This document shows, in pieces, positions 46,898 to 56,194 of a DNA stretch of 64,000 bases. The notes below the pieces were generated by a model. It was not told where the DNA came from and did no database searches. It worked only from the letters and a program-made list of their open reading frames with translations. The DNA comes from Paenalicyclobacillus macrosporangiidus (lineage in GTDB: Bacteria; Bacillota; Bacilli; Alicyclobacillales; Alicyclobacillaceae), in NCBI RefSeq assembly GCF_900116805.1, contig NZ_FPBV01000001.1:248001-312000 (forward strand). The letters are read 5' to 3'. Both the position numbers and the translations under genes were made by a program. Position 1 is the stretch's first letter. Every line of letters begins with the position of its first letter.

Positions 46898-47350
46898 CTA
46901 GCGCGACGGGGCGGTCTGGACCTGCACCTCCGGCATCACCTGGACCGCGACGTTGCCCCGGAGCGCGCTGGAGACCATGCATGCGTGCTCCGCGTGTTCG
47001 CACAGGATGCGGATGTGTTCCTCGTCGGCCGGGTCATCGACTAGGACCACCGGACGGTGTTCAATGCGGTCAAACCGCAGCCCGCGGTCATTTTCGACGA
47101 AGCCGCGGGATTCGAGCCGGATCTCAGAAAAGGGGATGCGGCGGTTGCGGAGCAGTTTCCCGAGCGTGATGAGGTAACAACCGGCGGCTGACGCCAGCAG
47201 GAGTTCTTCGGGATTGGTGCCGAGGCCGGGGCCGCCCAGACCGGCAGGGATGCTGAATGAAACGGACAGGCCGTCGGCCGAGAGTGTTCCGCCTTGGTGA
47301 AAATCGGCCGGCCAGCGGCCGGTGACGGCAAAGGTGTGGATCTCGCTCAT
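46898..47350 (-). CDS. OsmC family protein
   Basis: The 150-residue protein belongs to the OsmC/Ohr superfamily of thiol-dependent peroxidases or related proteins. It has G-T-N-P-E-E-L-L-L-A-S-A-A-G-C-Y-L near residues 44-60, with the first conserved Cys, and C-E-H-A-E-H-A-C-M-V near residue 117, with the second. The family motif of the second Cys is usually A-H-x-x-C-P, so this branch is YhfA-like rather than Ohr. GGAGGG precedes the start on the minus strand. Confidence 0.87.
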   Translation of the reverse strand: MSEIHTFAVTGRWPADFHQGGTLSADGLSVSFSIPAGLGGPGLGTNPEELLLASAAGCYLITLGKLLRNRRIPFSEIRLESRGFVENDRGLRFDRIEHRPVVLVDDPADEEHIRILCEHAEHACMVSSALRGNVAVQVMPEVQVQTAPSR

Positions 47351-47462
47351 AGGACGCGGTCCCTCCAGGTCAAAGCAGATGGGGAATCGAAATGTTAAGG
47401 CAATTGTACACCGTGCCGACGGGGATGACCAGCGGTGTACATAAGAACAGGGGGAATGGCGC

Positions 47463-48287
47463 ATGCACCGGGTCAGTGCCCTCGTGGCGACGCGCAACCG
47501 TCCGGACGCCCTCGCGGGGTGCCTGGAGGCGATGGCGGCGCAGACCTGGCGGGGTCCGCTGGAAGTCATCGTGGTGAACGACGGGGGCGCGCCCGTGGAC
47601 GCGGTGTGCGCCGCGTTTGCGGATCGCCTGGACATCCACTGGGTGAATCTGGATGCCCCCGTGGGGCAGGTGGCGGCTCGCAATCGCGCACTGGCGCTGG
47701 CGCGCGGGGACCTGGCGGCGTTTTGCGACGATGACGACCGCTGGCTGCCCGGCCACGTCGCTGCGCTCGCCGAGGCGCTCCTGGGCCGCCCGGACGCGGT
47801 GGCGGCCTTCACGGACACGGAGCTGGTCGAGGTCTCCCGCGGCGGAGGGGGTTGGCAGGCCGGGCGGCGGCACGTCTTCGCTTGGCGGGATCCGGCGCGG
47901 CTCCTGCAACGGTACAATCCGGTGGTGCCTTCGAGCCTCATGTACTGGACGCGCGTGCACGAGGAGATCGGAGGATTCGACGAGGCGATGTCGCACTACT
48001 GGGATTGGGACTTCCTGTTGCGGATCGCCCGCCTGGGTGAACTGGTGCGCGTTCGCTCCTGCCTGACCCTGTACGCGGTCGACAGCGCCGGAACGAACCA
48101 ATCGGCAAACCCGGAGCGGATGTCGGAAGCCCGCTGGGCGCTGTTGGAAAAGCACCATCTGCCCGACACGGGGCCGAGCAACTTTTGGCGCATGTGCGAA
48201 GACCCGGATCTGGCGAATGAGCGGGACGCGTCCGAACGGGTGTGGGACGGCGATCCGGGCATCTGGACGCCGCTTTCTTCCCGATAA
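47463..48287 (+). CDS. Family 2 glycosyltransferase
   Basis: The 274-residue protein has the GT-A fold start V-S-A-L-V-A-T-R-N-R-P, V-V-N-D-G-G near residue 37, A-A-R-N-R-A-L-A-L-A-R-G near residue 72 and the metal-binding D-D-D-D-R-W near residue 90, then W-D-W-D-F-L-L-R near residue 180 as the catalytic-base region. It should transfer a sugar from a nucleotide sugar to a cell-surface acceptor. No membrane segment is seen. It lies 27 bases upstream of folB but is not functionally connected with it in any obvious way. Confidence 0.88.
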   Translation: MHRVSALVATRNRPDALAGCLEAMAAQTWRGPLEVIVVNDGGAPVDAVCAAFADRLDIHWVNLDAPVGQVAARNRALALARGDLAAFCDDDDRWLPGHVAALAEALLGRPDAVAAFTDTELVEVSRGGGGWQAGRRHVFAWRDPARLLQRYNPVVPSSLMYWTRVHEEIGGFDEAMSHYWDWDFLLRIARLGELVRVRSCLTLYAVDSAGTNQSANPERMSEARWALLEKHHLPDTGPSNFWRMCEDPDLANERDASERVWDGDPGIWTPLSSR

Positions 48288-48314
48288 GGCCCTCGGACGG
48301 GGAGGGAGGCTTCG

Positions 48315-48707
48315 ATGGACAGCATTCTCCTTCGGAACATGACGTTTTACGGGTATCACGGCGCGTTTCCCGAGGAAAAGGCGATGGGTCAGCGGTTTGT
48401 GGTCAGCCTGGAGCTGTACCTGGACCTGGGACCTGCGGGCGCGTCGGACCAGCTCGGCGACACGGTCAACTACGCCGCAGTGTACGAAGACGTGCGGCAG
48501 GTCATGGAAGGCCCTGCCTACAACCTGCTCGAGCGCGTGGCGCAGCGGATCGCGGAGGAAGTCCTGGCGCGCCATCCGCGGCTGCAGGGCATCCGTGTGG
48601 AAATTGAAAAACCGTCCGTCCCCATCCCGGGGGCTATCGAGGCGGTGCGAGTGGCGATGGAGCGCTGGCGGCCGGGCGGCAGCGCGGGTCAGCGCACGCG
48701 GCGGTAG
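48315..48707 (+). CDS. folB: Dihydroneopterin aldolase
   Basis: The enzyme cleaves dihydroneopterin to hydroxymethyldihydropterin in folate synthesis. The 130-residue protein has the family start I-L-L-R-N-M-T-F-Y-G-Y-H-G-A-F-P-E-E-K, with the conserved Tyr/His/Glu, then D-T-V-N-Y-A-A-V-Y near residue 49, Y-N-L-L-E-R-V-A near residue 70 and the late catalytic-Lys region E-I-E-K-P-S-V-P-I-P-G near residue 96. The usual neighbours folP and folK are absent here. Its last 19 bases overlap the convergent ytpB-like gene. Confidence 0.93.
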   Translation: MDSILLRNMTFYGYHGAFPEEKAMGQRFVVSLELYLDLGPAGASDQLGDTVNYAAVYEDVRQVMEGPAYNLLERVAQRIAEEVLARHPRLQGIRVEIEKPSVPIPGAIEAVRVAMERWRPGGSAGQRTRR

Positions 48708-49747
48708 AGCAGGCAGGCGGCATAATACGCCCACGCCGTGGGACCGAACGACCACACGAGACGGCGGGCCTGGCGCACCTCGCGTTGCCTGCCCGCCTTG
48801 CCGTCCGACAGGTACATCGCCAACAGCCCCCGCACCACATCCTGGTGGATCCGCTGCCCAGGCAAGGTCTTGGCCGCGCGCCAGCTCTGCTCCGCGAACC
48901 AACCGATGCGCCGGTGCGCCTCCGCCATCGAGGGATAGCAGCGGACGAAGTTGAAGTCCCCCGCCTGCCGGTCCTCCTCCAGGTCAATCAGGTAGTCGAG
49001 CAGGATGTGCAGGCCACAGATCCACGGGAAGTAAACCTGTGTCAGCGCGTGGATGTCCGGTTCCTGAACGTCGGACGCAGCGGCCAAGAAGAGGGAGAAC
49101 ACGCCGAGGGTCGATCCGGTGGCCGCCGCGAACTCCCACCAATACACGCCGGGGCAGCGCGACTCGTGAGAACGCCACCAATCGGTGAGCCGGTCCCGCC
49201 GCTCGGCGGGATGCACGTGCTTGTGCACCTGCAATTCGCAATACCGGTCTATCAACCATTCCACGAACGGTTGCACCCGGCCATAGGCGGGCAACGTCCG
49301 AACGGTCTCCTGGCATGTGCGCACCAGGTCCCGGAGATAGCCTCCGTCGTCTGCGTGGCCGCGCAGGCGGTAGTAGGGCTGGACCGGCTGTCCGGGCCGG
49401 ATGGCATCGCGCATCGCCTGGTGCAGAAGGGTAAAATCCTCTTCGTCATACCGGCCGCAGCGGTCGCACAGGTTGTCCAGGTAGTCGCTGATGGTCTGCA
49501 GGGCCACGATGAGCCGCACCAGGTCCGGTGCGCAGGCGGGGTGGCACGCCGCGTAGACGCAGCCGCCGTCCGCGTGAAACCGCTTGTGGCGGATGCTCTC
49601 CAGCGCCTGCTCGCGCAGCCCGGGGTCCGGGATGGCCATGGCCCGTCCGGTCCAATGGACCATTTCAGCGCGTGCCAGCGGGAGCACCTGGCGAAACAGG
49701 CGGTACAGGAACTGAGGTGCCGACTTCGGGGAGACGTCCGGCTGCAC
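48689..49747 (-). CDS. YtpB-like tetraprenyl-beta-curcumene synthase family (DUF2600)
   Basis: The 352-residue protein matches the YtpB family, which in Bacillus makes large cyclic terpenes (C35 sesquarterpenes) from polyprenyl diphosphates. Recognisable parts are S-I-R-H-K-R-F-H-A-D-G-G near residue 51, the acidic D-Y-L-D-N-L-C-D near residue 88, W-W-E-F-A-A-A-T-G-S-T-L-G near residue 203 and D-Y-L-I-D-L-E-E-D near residue 251, the metal-diphosphate-binding candidates. No membrane anchor is seen. Sesquarterpenes are membrane or spore lipids in related bacteria. It overlaps folB tail to tail. Confidence 0.88.
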   Translation of the reverse strand: MQPDVSPKSAPQFLYRLFRQVLPLARAEMVHWTGRAMAIPDPGLREQALESIRHKRFHADGGCVYAACHPACAPDLVRLIVALQTISDYLDNLCDRCGRYDEEDFTLLHQAMRDAIRPGQPVQPYYRLRGHADDGGYLRDLVRTCQETVRTLPAYGRVQPFVEWLIDRYCELQVHKHVHPAERRDRLTDWWRSHESRCPGVYWWEFAAATGSTLGVFSLFLAAASDVQEPDIHALTQVYFPWICGLHILLDYLIDLEEDRQAGDFNFVRCYPSMAEAHRRIGWFAEQSWRAAKTLPGQRIHQDVVRGLLAMYLSDGKAGRQREVRQARRLVWSFGPTAWAYYAACLLYRRVR

Positions 49748-49805
49748 ATTGCACCTCCAGCGTTCGGTGCACCCGGCGGGCGGGTCGCCCGCACCGGGGC
49801 ACCCA

Positions 49806-50234
49806 TCATTTCATCAACAGTTGGCTCAATTCACCCGCCCACGTCAGCACCTTCTTGGCGTTCTTCCCATTGAGGTAGGTCTGCCAAGGGATAGGGGCGC
49901 CGGGCAGCGGCCCCGGACCGGGAACCGGGGCGCCCGATTTCGCCGGGCTGGGCTTTGGCGGCGCGTAATGGGGCGCAAACGGAATCGGATGGGGAGAAAG
50001 GTTCGCCTTGACCGGCTGGCCGTCCGCCGACCCCTGCGCCGACCCCTGCGCCGACCCCTGCGCCTGGCCCTGCGCCTGGCCCTGCGCGAAGCCTGTCGGC
50101 GGTGGTCCAGGCGGCACAATCCATCCCCGGCGCTTGGCGCCCTGGTGGACCATCGTGAACAGTTCCTTCACCTTCTCGTCCTGCGCCACATGGAACATGA
50201 GCGATCCCAATTTCACAAACGTATTCCACTGCAT
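49806..50234 (-). CDS. Uncharacterised repeat-containing protein, 142 residues
   Basis: The protein has an N-terminal helix region (W-N-T-F-V-K-L-G-S-L-M-F-H-V-A-Q-D-E-K-V) followed by a tandem A-Q-G-Q / A-Q-G-S repeat of four-residue units (about residues 50-70), a Pro/Ala-rich linker and a C-terminal amphipathic helix. The DNA repeat is a 12-base unit (near 50031-50093). ATG 50234 is preferred over ATG 50240 because GGGGG lies eight bases before it. It is directly upstream of the ytpB-like gene on the same strand (58-base gap). No family was recognised. Confidence 0.6.
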   Translation of the reverse strand: MQWNTFVKLGSLMFHVAQDEKVKELFTMVHQGAKRRGWIVPPGPPPTGFAQGQAQGQAQGSAQGSAQGSADGQPVKANLSPHPIPFAPHYAPPKPSPAKSGAPVPGPGPLPGAPIPWQTYLNGKNAKKVLTWAGELSQLLMK

Positions 50235-50466
50235 GCGCATGACCCCCGTGCATCGGTGTCTGTGCCTGGCATCAGGGTATGCCGATGCCCCCAGTCCCGA
50301 CGCCGCGCGTGTCCTGACGCTATCTTATCCGCGCGCGCCGGGCGGTAGTCCTCCGGTTTCGCGGGGGCGCGGGACGGAATCCGTGGCACCTCGGCCCCAG
50401 CCTGTGCTACTGTAGGATGGAGGCCACCGAGGCCTGGTGGCAAACGCAGGGGAGAGGAACGGAGAC

Positions 50467-51990
50467 ATGCGGGAAGCTGTGGCCACACACCATCCACGAG
50501 TGCAAGCATTGCGCGACCTTCAGGCGCGGATGCGCGAGGCGGGAGACGCGGCGACCGCCGACCGGCTCGGCGACGTGATCGGCCGGCTGGAGACGGCCGA
50601 CGCCCGTCCGCACATCGCCTTCTGCGGCCTGTTTTCAGCCGGGAAGTCCAGTTTGATCAACGCCATCGCGCGGACCGACGCCCGCCCGACGGGCGCTGTG
50701 CCGACCACCGCCGCGGTGGAGGCGCTGGTTTACGAAGGGCCCGCGGGTCCGTTGGTCCTGCTCGACACCCCGGGCATCGACTCCACGGACGCCGCCCACC
50801 AGGCGGAGATGGAGGCGGCGCTGCACCGGGCCGACGGCGTCGTCCTGGTGATGGACTACCAACACGTCGAGGCGGAGGAGAACCTGAACTTGGCGCACGC
50901 CCTGCTCCAGCAGGGCAAGCGGCTGATCTTGGTGGTCAACCAGGTGGACAAACACGTCGACTGGGAGCTGGATTTTGACGAATACCGCCGGCGGGTCGAA
51001 CAGACCTTGGCGGACTACGACATCGCCGGCGAGGGGCTGTATTACACCTCGACGCGCGGTTCCGCCTACAACCAATTGGACGAATTGCGCCGGCATTTGG
51101 ACCGCTGGGCGGCGGGATCGGACGGGGTGGCCGAGGCGGGCATCCGGCAGAGCCTGCGCGAGCTCGTCCGCGAGCACGCCGCGTTCCGGTTTGGCGAGGC
51201 GCTGGAGGCGGCCTGGCAGCGGGTGTGCGAGACGACGGGATTGCTCCCGGAGCCGGATGCCATCCCGGATCTGCGGGAGGCGCTGGCGCAGGAATGGGCG
51301 CGTGCGGCCGAGGCGCGGGACCGCCGCCTGCGGGAAGTGTCCGCCCTTCGGGAGGAGGTGCGGCAGTCGTTGCTGCGCCTGATTGATCTGGCGCAGATCG
51401 CCCCGTACGAGACCACCGAGCTCGGCCGGCTGTACGTCGAGAGCCTGCGGCCGGACTTCAAGGTGGGGTGGTTCGGCGCCCGGGAGAAGACCGCGCGGGA
51501 GCGGGAGGCGCGCCGGACCCGTTTCGTGGCCGACCTCGCCGAGCGGACGGAGAAGTTTCTCCTCGCGCCGTTGCACAACGGGCTGCGCGAGTGGATCCGC
51601 ACCACGCCGTGGGCCGACACCGCCTGGCTGAAGTCGGTGGATGCCATCCAGGTGACGGTGGACGCGGCGCTGGTGGACGGCCAGGTACGCCAGGGCGCGC
51701 TCGTCTCGGACCAATACCCGTATCAGTACGTCAAGGACGTGGTCGCTGCCATCAAGCGCCAGGCGTATGGCGGGCTCACGCGGGTGCTCGAGGGCTTCTG
51801 GCGCGAGGCGGACGGGCCGCTCCAAGCCGAGCTGGCTCCGCTGGAGGCCAGGATGGCCGAGCTCGAAGCACAGGTGGACGCCATCACCGCATGGCAGGGC
51901 GTGGTGGCGGAGCGGGACGCGTTCATCGAGACCTTGTGGCGGGAGATCGCGTCGGACGAGGAAGGGGGGATGGCGGATGCAGCCTGTTGA
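50467..51990 (+). CDS. Dynamin-like GTPase, first of a pair (DynA D1-like)
   Basis: Bacterial dynamins remodel or protect membranes. The 507-residue protein has the P-loop G54-L-F-S-A-G-K-S61, a switch Thr in P-T-T-A-A-V near residue 79, D100-T-P-G and N158-Q-V-D161, followed by a long helical stalk region. In Bacillus DynA two dynamin units are fused in one chain of about 1,200 residues; here this gene overlaps a second unit by 14 bases, and together they total 1,193 residues. ATG 50467 is preferred over 50437 because the P-loop distance matches and GGAGA precedes it. Confidence 0.85.
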   Translation: MREAVATHHPRVQALRDLQARMREAGDAATADRLGDVIGRLETADARPHIAFCGLFSAGKSSLINAIARTDARPTGAVPTTAAVEALVYEGPAGPLVLLDTPGIDSTDAAHQAEMEAALHRADGVVLVMDYQHVEAEENLNLAHALLQQGKRLILVVNQVDKHVDWELDFDEYRRRVEQTLADYDIAGEGLYYTSTRGSAYNQLDELRRHLDRWAAGSDGVAEAGIRQSLRELVREHAAFRFGEALEAAWQRVCETTGLLPEPDAIPDLREALAQEWARAAEARDRRLREVSALREEVRQSLLRLIDLAQIAPYETTELGRLYVESLRPDFKVGWFGAREKTAREREARRTRFVADLAERTEKFLLAPLHNGLREWIRTTPWADTAWLKSVDAIQVTVDAALVDGQVRQGALVSDQYPYQYVKDVVAAIKRQAYGGLTRVLEGFWREADGPLQAELAPLEARMAELEAQVDAITAWQGVVAERDAFIETLWREIASDEEGGMADAAC

Positions 51991-54037
51991 TGGCGTGGCG
52001 GCGGATGTGCGTGGCGTCGCGGATCGCAGCACTCTGACGGACCGGGAGGCCGGGGGACGGGAGGCGCTGCTGCGCGAGCTGGACGAGGCCGCGTCGGTGC
52101 TCTCCGCCGCCGGGGCGCCCGGCGCGTGGTTGGCGGAGGTGGCAGAACTTCGCGCGCGCGTGCAGTCGGAGTCGAAGATGATTGCCGTGTTCGGCGCGTT
52201 TTCGGCGGGCAAGTCGTCGCTCATCAACGCCTTGCTGGGCGATCCGGTGCTCGTCGTCTCCCCCAATCCGACGACGGCGGCCGTGACCCAGGTGGCCAGT
52301 GGCGTTCCGGGCGGTGCCGACGCGGTGATCCACTTCAAGTCGGAAGAACAATTGTGGGACGATGTGGCCCAGGCGATGCGTTTTCTCCACCGGCCGGTGA
52401 AGGACCTGGAGGACGCGCTGGGCCAGGCGGCGGCCTGGAAGATGACGGAGTTTCCGCCGTCGGCGCGCCGCCACGCCGCCTTCGTCAAGGCGGTCGCAGC
52501 TGGGTACGCGGAACTGGCGCAGCGGCTCGGTACCCGGCAGCCGGCCGGTGGCCAGGAGGTGCGCCGGTACACGGCGGAGGAGCGGTTCGCCTGCTTTGTG
52601 CATCGGGTGGATCTCGCCCATCCGGCGGCGTTCCTGCAGCGGGGCGCCGTGTTGGTGGACACGCCCGGCGTGGATTCCATCCACCGCCGCCACACGGATG
52701 TCGCCTTCGGCTACATGCAGGCGGCCGACGCCATCGTCTTCGTGTTGTATTACACGCACGCTTTCTCCCGGGCGGACCGGGAGTTCCTTCGCGAGCTGGC
52801 GCAGGTTCAGGACATCCTCGGGACCGACAAGCTGTTCGTCGTCATCAACGCGGTCGATCTCGCCACGGACCGCGACGAGCGCGCCGCGGTCCGGGACCGG
52901 GTGGCGGAGGAGTTGCGCCGGCTCGGGGTGCGGCAGCCGCGCGTCTACGAGGTGTCGAGCCAGATTGGGCTGGCCGCGTCCATGTGGGCGCGTCACCCGG
53001 AGGACGGGCGGTTCGCCGCGCTGCTGCGGCAGCGCCTCGGCCTGGCCGACGGAGACCCCCTGCCGGATGCGGACCGGCTCCGCGAGGAATCGGGCGTCCA
53101 GCGCCTGGCGGAGGACCTGACGGCCTTCGTCGAGGGCCGGTCGCTCGCCATCGCTGAGGACGCCGTCCAGCGGCTCTTGCAGGCGCGGGGCGTCGATGTG
53201 CAGCGCGTGCATCAGGCGCTCTCCGCCCAGCGGGCGGCCGACGCGGCCACGCATGCGGCGTGGCGGGCGCAGCAGCAGGCGCTGGCGGACGAATGGCGGC
53301 GTGCGGCGGACGTCGCCCTCGCCGGGGCGGACGAGGTGGAGAGCGCCCTCCGGGCCGAATGGGAAGAGCTCGCCTTCCACATCGGCGAGCGCGTGCGCCT
53401 GCGTTTCGGGGACACCTTCCGGGAAGCGTTCCACCCCGGGCGCTTTCGCGCCGCGACGGGGCGGGGCCCGTTGGAGGAGGCCGCGTCCGAGCTGGCCGAC
53501 GCGTTGGCCCGCCAGTTGTCGGCGGAGCTTCGCACCTTCGCCCTGCGGGCCCAGCGGCAGGTGGCGCGGGCGTTGGCGGAACGGCGGGATCGGATGGCCA
53601 AGCGGCTGGACGACGTGCACGCGGATCCGGGCCTGCTGCCGGAGGCACAGGATGTGCCCGCCCTGGAACCCGGCCGTGCGCAGTTGGATCCGGAACTGGC
53701 GTATCCGGCATTTCGCCACTTCAGCAGCGCGAGGCAGTTTTTTGAAGGCGGCGGGCAGCAGACGATGCAACAGGAGCTGGAGGGCGTCTTCGTCGCGGCG
53801 GCCCGGACGGAGGTGGCCGGCCTGACCGATGCGGTGTGCCGCCAGGCGGCGGATGTGTATCGCCGAGCGACGGCCCGGCTGCTCCGGGCCGCGGCCGAGG
53901 GGCTGGTGCAGGCCAGCCAGCCGTCCGATGAGGCGGGGACGTCCGCACAGGACCGGTTTGCCGCCTGGGAAGCGGCGGCGGCGTGGTTCGCCCGCCGGAC
54001 GGTGACGGAAGGGGAGGCCGCAGCGGCCAGATCGTGA
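51977..54037 (+). CDS. Dynamin-like GTPase, second of a pair (DynA D2-like)
   Basis: The 686-residue protein has an N-terminal helix, P-loop G73-A-F-S-A-G-K-S80-S, switch Thr in N-P-T-T-A-A-V near residue 96, D228-T-P-G and N291-A-V-D294, then a long Ala/Arg-rich helical region (about residues 390-660), probably a stalk. A segment around residues 245-260 (A-D-A-I-V-F-V-L-Y-Y-T-H-A-F) follows the D-T-P-G block. ATG 51977 overlaps the first GTPase gene by 14 bases after a GGGGGG ribosome site, so synthesis is coupled. The two may form a heteromeric complex equivalent to fused DynA. Confidence 0.85.
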   Translation: MQPVDGVAADVRGVADRSTLTDREAGGREALLRELDEAASVLSAAGAPGAWLAEVAELRARVQSESKMIAVFGAFSAGKSSLINALLGDPVLVVSPNPTTAAVTQVASGVPGGADAVIHFKSEEQLWDDVAQAMRFLHRPVKDLEDALGQAAAWKMTEFPPSARRHAAFVKAVAAGYAELAQRLGTRQPAGGQEVRRYTAEERFACFVHRVDLAHPAAFLQRGAVLVDTPGVDSIHRRHTDVAFGYMQAADAIVFVLYYTHAFSRADREFLRELAQVQDILGTDKLFVVINAVDLATDRDERAAVRDRVAEELRRLGVRQPRVYEVSSQIGLAASMWARHPEDGRFAALLRQRLGLADGDPLPDADRLREESGVQRLAEDLTAFVEGRSLAIAEDAVQRLLQARGVDVQRVHQALSAQRAADAATHAAWRAQQQALADEWRRAADVALAGADEVESALRAEWEELAFHIGERVRLRFGDTFREAFHPGRFRAATGRGPLEEAASELADALARQLSAELRTFALRAQRQVARALAERRDRMAKRLDDVHADPGLLPEAQDVPALEPGRAQLDPELAYPAFRHFSSARQFFEGGGQQTMQQELEGVFVAAARTEVAGLTDAVCRQAADVYRRATARLLRAAAEGLVQASQPSDEAGTSAQDRFAAWEAAAAWFARRTVTEGEAAAARS

Positions 54038-54055
54038 GAGAGGCAGGGGATCCGG

Positions 54056-56182
54056 GTGAAGCGGAAAGTGACGGCGGAGGATATCTTTCGCATCGCCCTC
54101 GTCGGGGACGTGGCGATGCATCCCGGCGGCGGGCAGGTGGCGGTGACGGTGACGCGTCTCAACCCCGAGGACAACCAGTACCACACCCACATCTGGATGG
54201 TGTCCGCCTCGAGCGGGGAGGTCGTTCCGTTCACGGCGGGCGGCAAGTCGGAGACCCGGCCCGCCTGGTCGCCGGACGGCCGGTACCTGGCGTTTCTGTC
54301 CAAGCGGGGCGGGGACACCGACCAGGTGTACGTCATGCCGGCCGGCGGCGGGGAGGCCGTGGCGGTGACTCGCCACCCGTCGGGGGTGGAGGCGTTCCGC
54401 TGGAGCCCGGACGGCCGGCGGATTGCCTTCGTGGCGCGGACATCCGAATGGGCGCGGGACGAGGCCGCGAGCGCTGAGGAGCGGGAGAAGTCGCCGCGGG
54501 AGCGGTTCACCGCCGACGTGAAGGTGATCCGCCGCCTGCAGTGGCGGCTCGACGGCATCGGGGAGTTCGGCGACCGGCGCCGCCATCTGTACGTGGTCGA
54601 TCTCGCCGATCTCCTCGCCCACCGCCGGCACGTGGTCTGGTCGTTCGATCCGGACGGGCAGAGCCCCGCCATCACCACCCGCCGTTTGACGGAGGGGCCC
54701 TTCGACATCCACGACTTCGATTGGATGGCGGACAACCGTCACCTGCTCGTGGTGACCAACCGCGAGCCGGACGCGGATAGGACCCTGAAACAGCACCTCT
54801 GCCGGGTGCCCGTCCCGGAGGATCTGGCGTCGTTCCACGCGCCGCATCCCCCCGAGGCCGTCGAACGGCTGCCCGGGACGCCGGACTGGGTGGAGGGGCC
54901 GCGGTGTTCGCCGGACGGCCGCCATGTCGCGTTCTACGGCCACCAGATGGCGCACGGGTGGTACACGCAGGCCGGCGTGTGGCTGTACGACTTCGAGGAA
55001 GGCCGGTGCTGGTGCGTGACCGAAGGAATGGACGAGGCCTTCGGCAACGAGGCGCTGACCGACACCCGGGCGGGCCATTCGGAGGGCCTGATGTGGGCCG
55101 AGCACGGCCGGTCGCTCTATACCCTGGTGTCCCGCCGGGGGACGGTCCAGCTTGCGCGCATCGACGTGCGGCGCGGCCAGCTCACGTTCATCACCGAGGG
55201 CGAGCACTGCGTTTTCACCTACGCTATCAACCAAAAAGGGTCCGTCGCGGCGATTGTGCGCGGAACCCCGGTGGAACCGGCCAACGTGTTCCTGATGGAC
55301 CTCCCGGCGGGCGAAGAGGAGCGCCCGGCGCTCCGCCGGTTGACACACTGGAATCACGACTGGCTGGCGGAGGTCGATCTCGCCGTCCCCCAGCGCTTCC
55401 GGTTCTCCTCCGGCGGCCTGGATCTGGACGGATGGGTGATGCTGCCCAACACGCCGCCCCCGCCGGGCGGGTACCCGGCCGTGGTCCAGGTGCACGGCGG
55501 GCCGATGGCGATGTATGCGGATACGTTCTTCCTGGAGTTTCAGCTGATTGCCGCCTCCGGCATCGCCGTCGTCTACAGCAATCCGCGCGGCAGCCGCGGC
55601 TACGGCGAGGCGTTCTGCCGGTCCATCCGCGGCGCCTGGGGCACCCTCGACTTCGAGGATGTGGAGGCGTGTGCGGACGCGGCCCTGGCGCGCTTCCCGC
55701 TGTCTCGCGAGCGCCTCGCCATCGCGGGCGGGAGCTACGGCGGCTTCATGGCGGCCTGGGCGGTTGGGCATACAAACAGGTACAAGGCGGCGGTGGTCAT
55801 GCGCGCCTGCGTCAACGAGTACAGCATGTTCGGCACGTGCGACCTCGGCTACGCGGATCTCGACGACCTCGGCTGCGCCCCGTGGGAGGACCCGAACCGC
55901 TACCTGGCGATGTCGCCGCTCGCCTTCGCGGACCGCATCGAGGCCGAGGTGCTCATCCTGCACAGCGAGAACGACCTGCGCTGCCCCATCGAGCAGGCGG
56001 AGCAACTGTACACGGCACTGCGCGTGCGCGGTGTGCCGGTGGAGTTCGTCCGCTTCCCGAACGAGAGCCACGGCCTGTCGCGCAACGGCCAGCCGTGGCA
56101 CCGGGTCGTGCGGTTGGAGAAGATTCAGTCCTTTTTGGAGCGGGCGCTGCAGGCCGGGGCCGAGGCGCCCGGCAACCGGTGA
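54056..56182 (+). CDS. S9-family prolyl oligopeptidase / acylaminoacyl-peptidase
   Basis: The 708-residue protein has an N-terminal beta-propeller with repeated S-P-D-G-R blocks (near residues 78, 120, 285) and a C-terminal alpha/beta-hydrolase. The triad is Ser560 in G-G-S-Y-G-G-F, Asp640 in E-N-D-L-R-C-P and His672 in E-S-H-G-L-S-R. This is the S9C-type architecture, an oligopeptidase or acylaminoacyl peptidase of the cytoplasm. It follows the dynamin pair by 18 bases and lies 12 bases before the HtrA gene, so these may share a transcript. Confidence 0.93.
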   Translation: MKRKVTAEDIFRIALVGDVAMHPGGGQVAVTVTRLNPEDNQYHTHIWMVSASSGEVVPFTAGGKSETRPAWSPDGRYLAFLSKRGGDTDQVYVMPAGGGEAVAVTRHPSGVEAFRWSPDGRRIAFVARTSEWARDEAASAEEREKSPRERFTADVKVIRRLQWRLDGIGEFGDRRRHLYVVDLADLLAHRRHVVWSFDPDGQSPAITTRRLTEGPFDIHDFDWMADNRHLLVVTNREPDADRTLKQHLCRVPVPEDLASFHAPHPPEAVERLPGTPDWVEGPRCSPDGRHVAFYGHQMAHGWYTQAGVWLYDFEEGRCWCVTEGMDEAFGNEALTDTRAGHSEGLMWAEHGRSLYTLVSRRGTVQLARIDVRRGQLTFITEGEHCVFTYAINQKGSVAAIVRGTPVEPANVFLMDLPAGEEERPALRRLTHWNHDWLAEVDLAVPQRFRFSSGGLDLDGWVMLPNTPPPPGGYPAVVQVHGGPMAMYADTFFLEFQLIAASGIAVVYSNPRGSRGYGEAFCRSIRGAWGTLDFEDVEACADAALARFPLSRERLAIAGGSYGGFMAAWAVGHTNRYKAAVVMRACVNEYSMFGTCDLGYADLDDLGCAPWEDPNRYLAMSPLAFADRIEAEVLILHSENDLRCPIEQAEQLYTALRVRGVPVEFVRFPNESHGLSRNGQPWHRVVRLEKIQSFLERALQAGAEAPGNR

Positions 56183-56194
56183 GGGGGGACGGGC

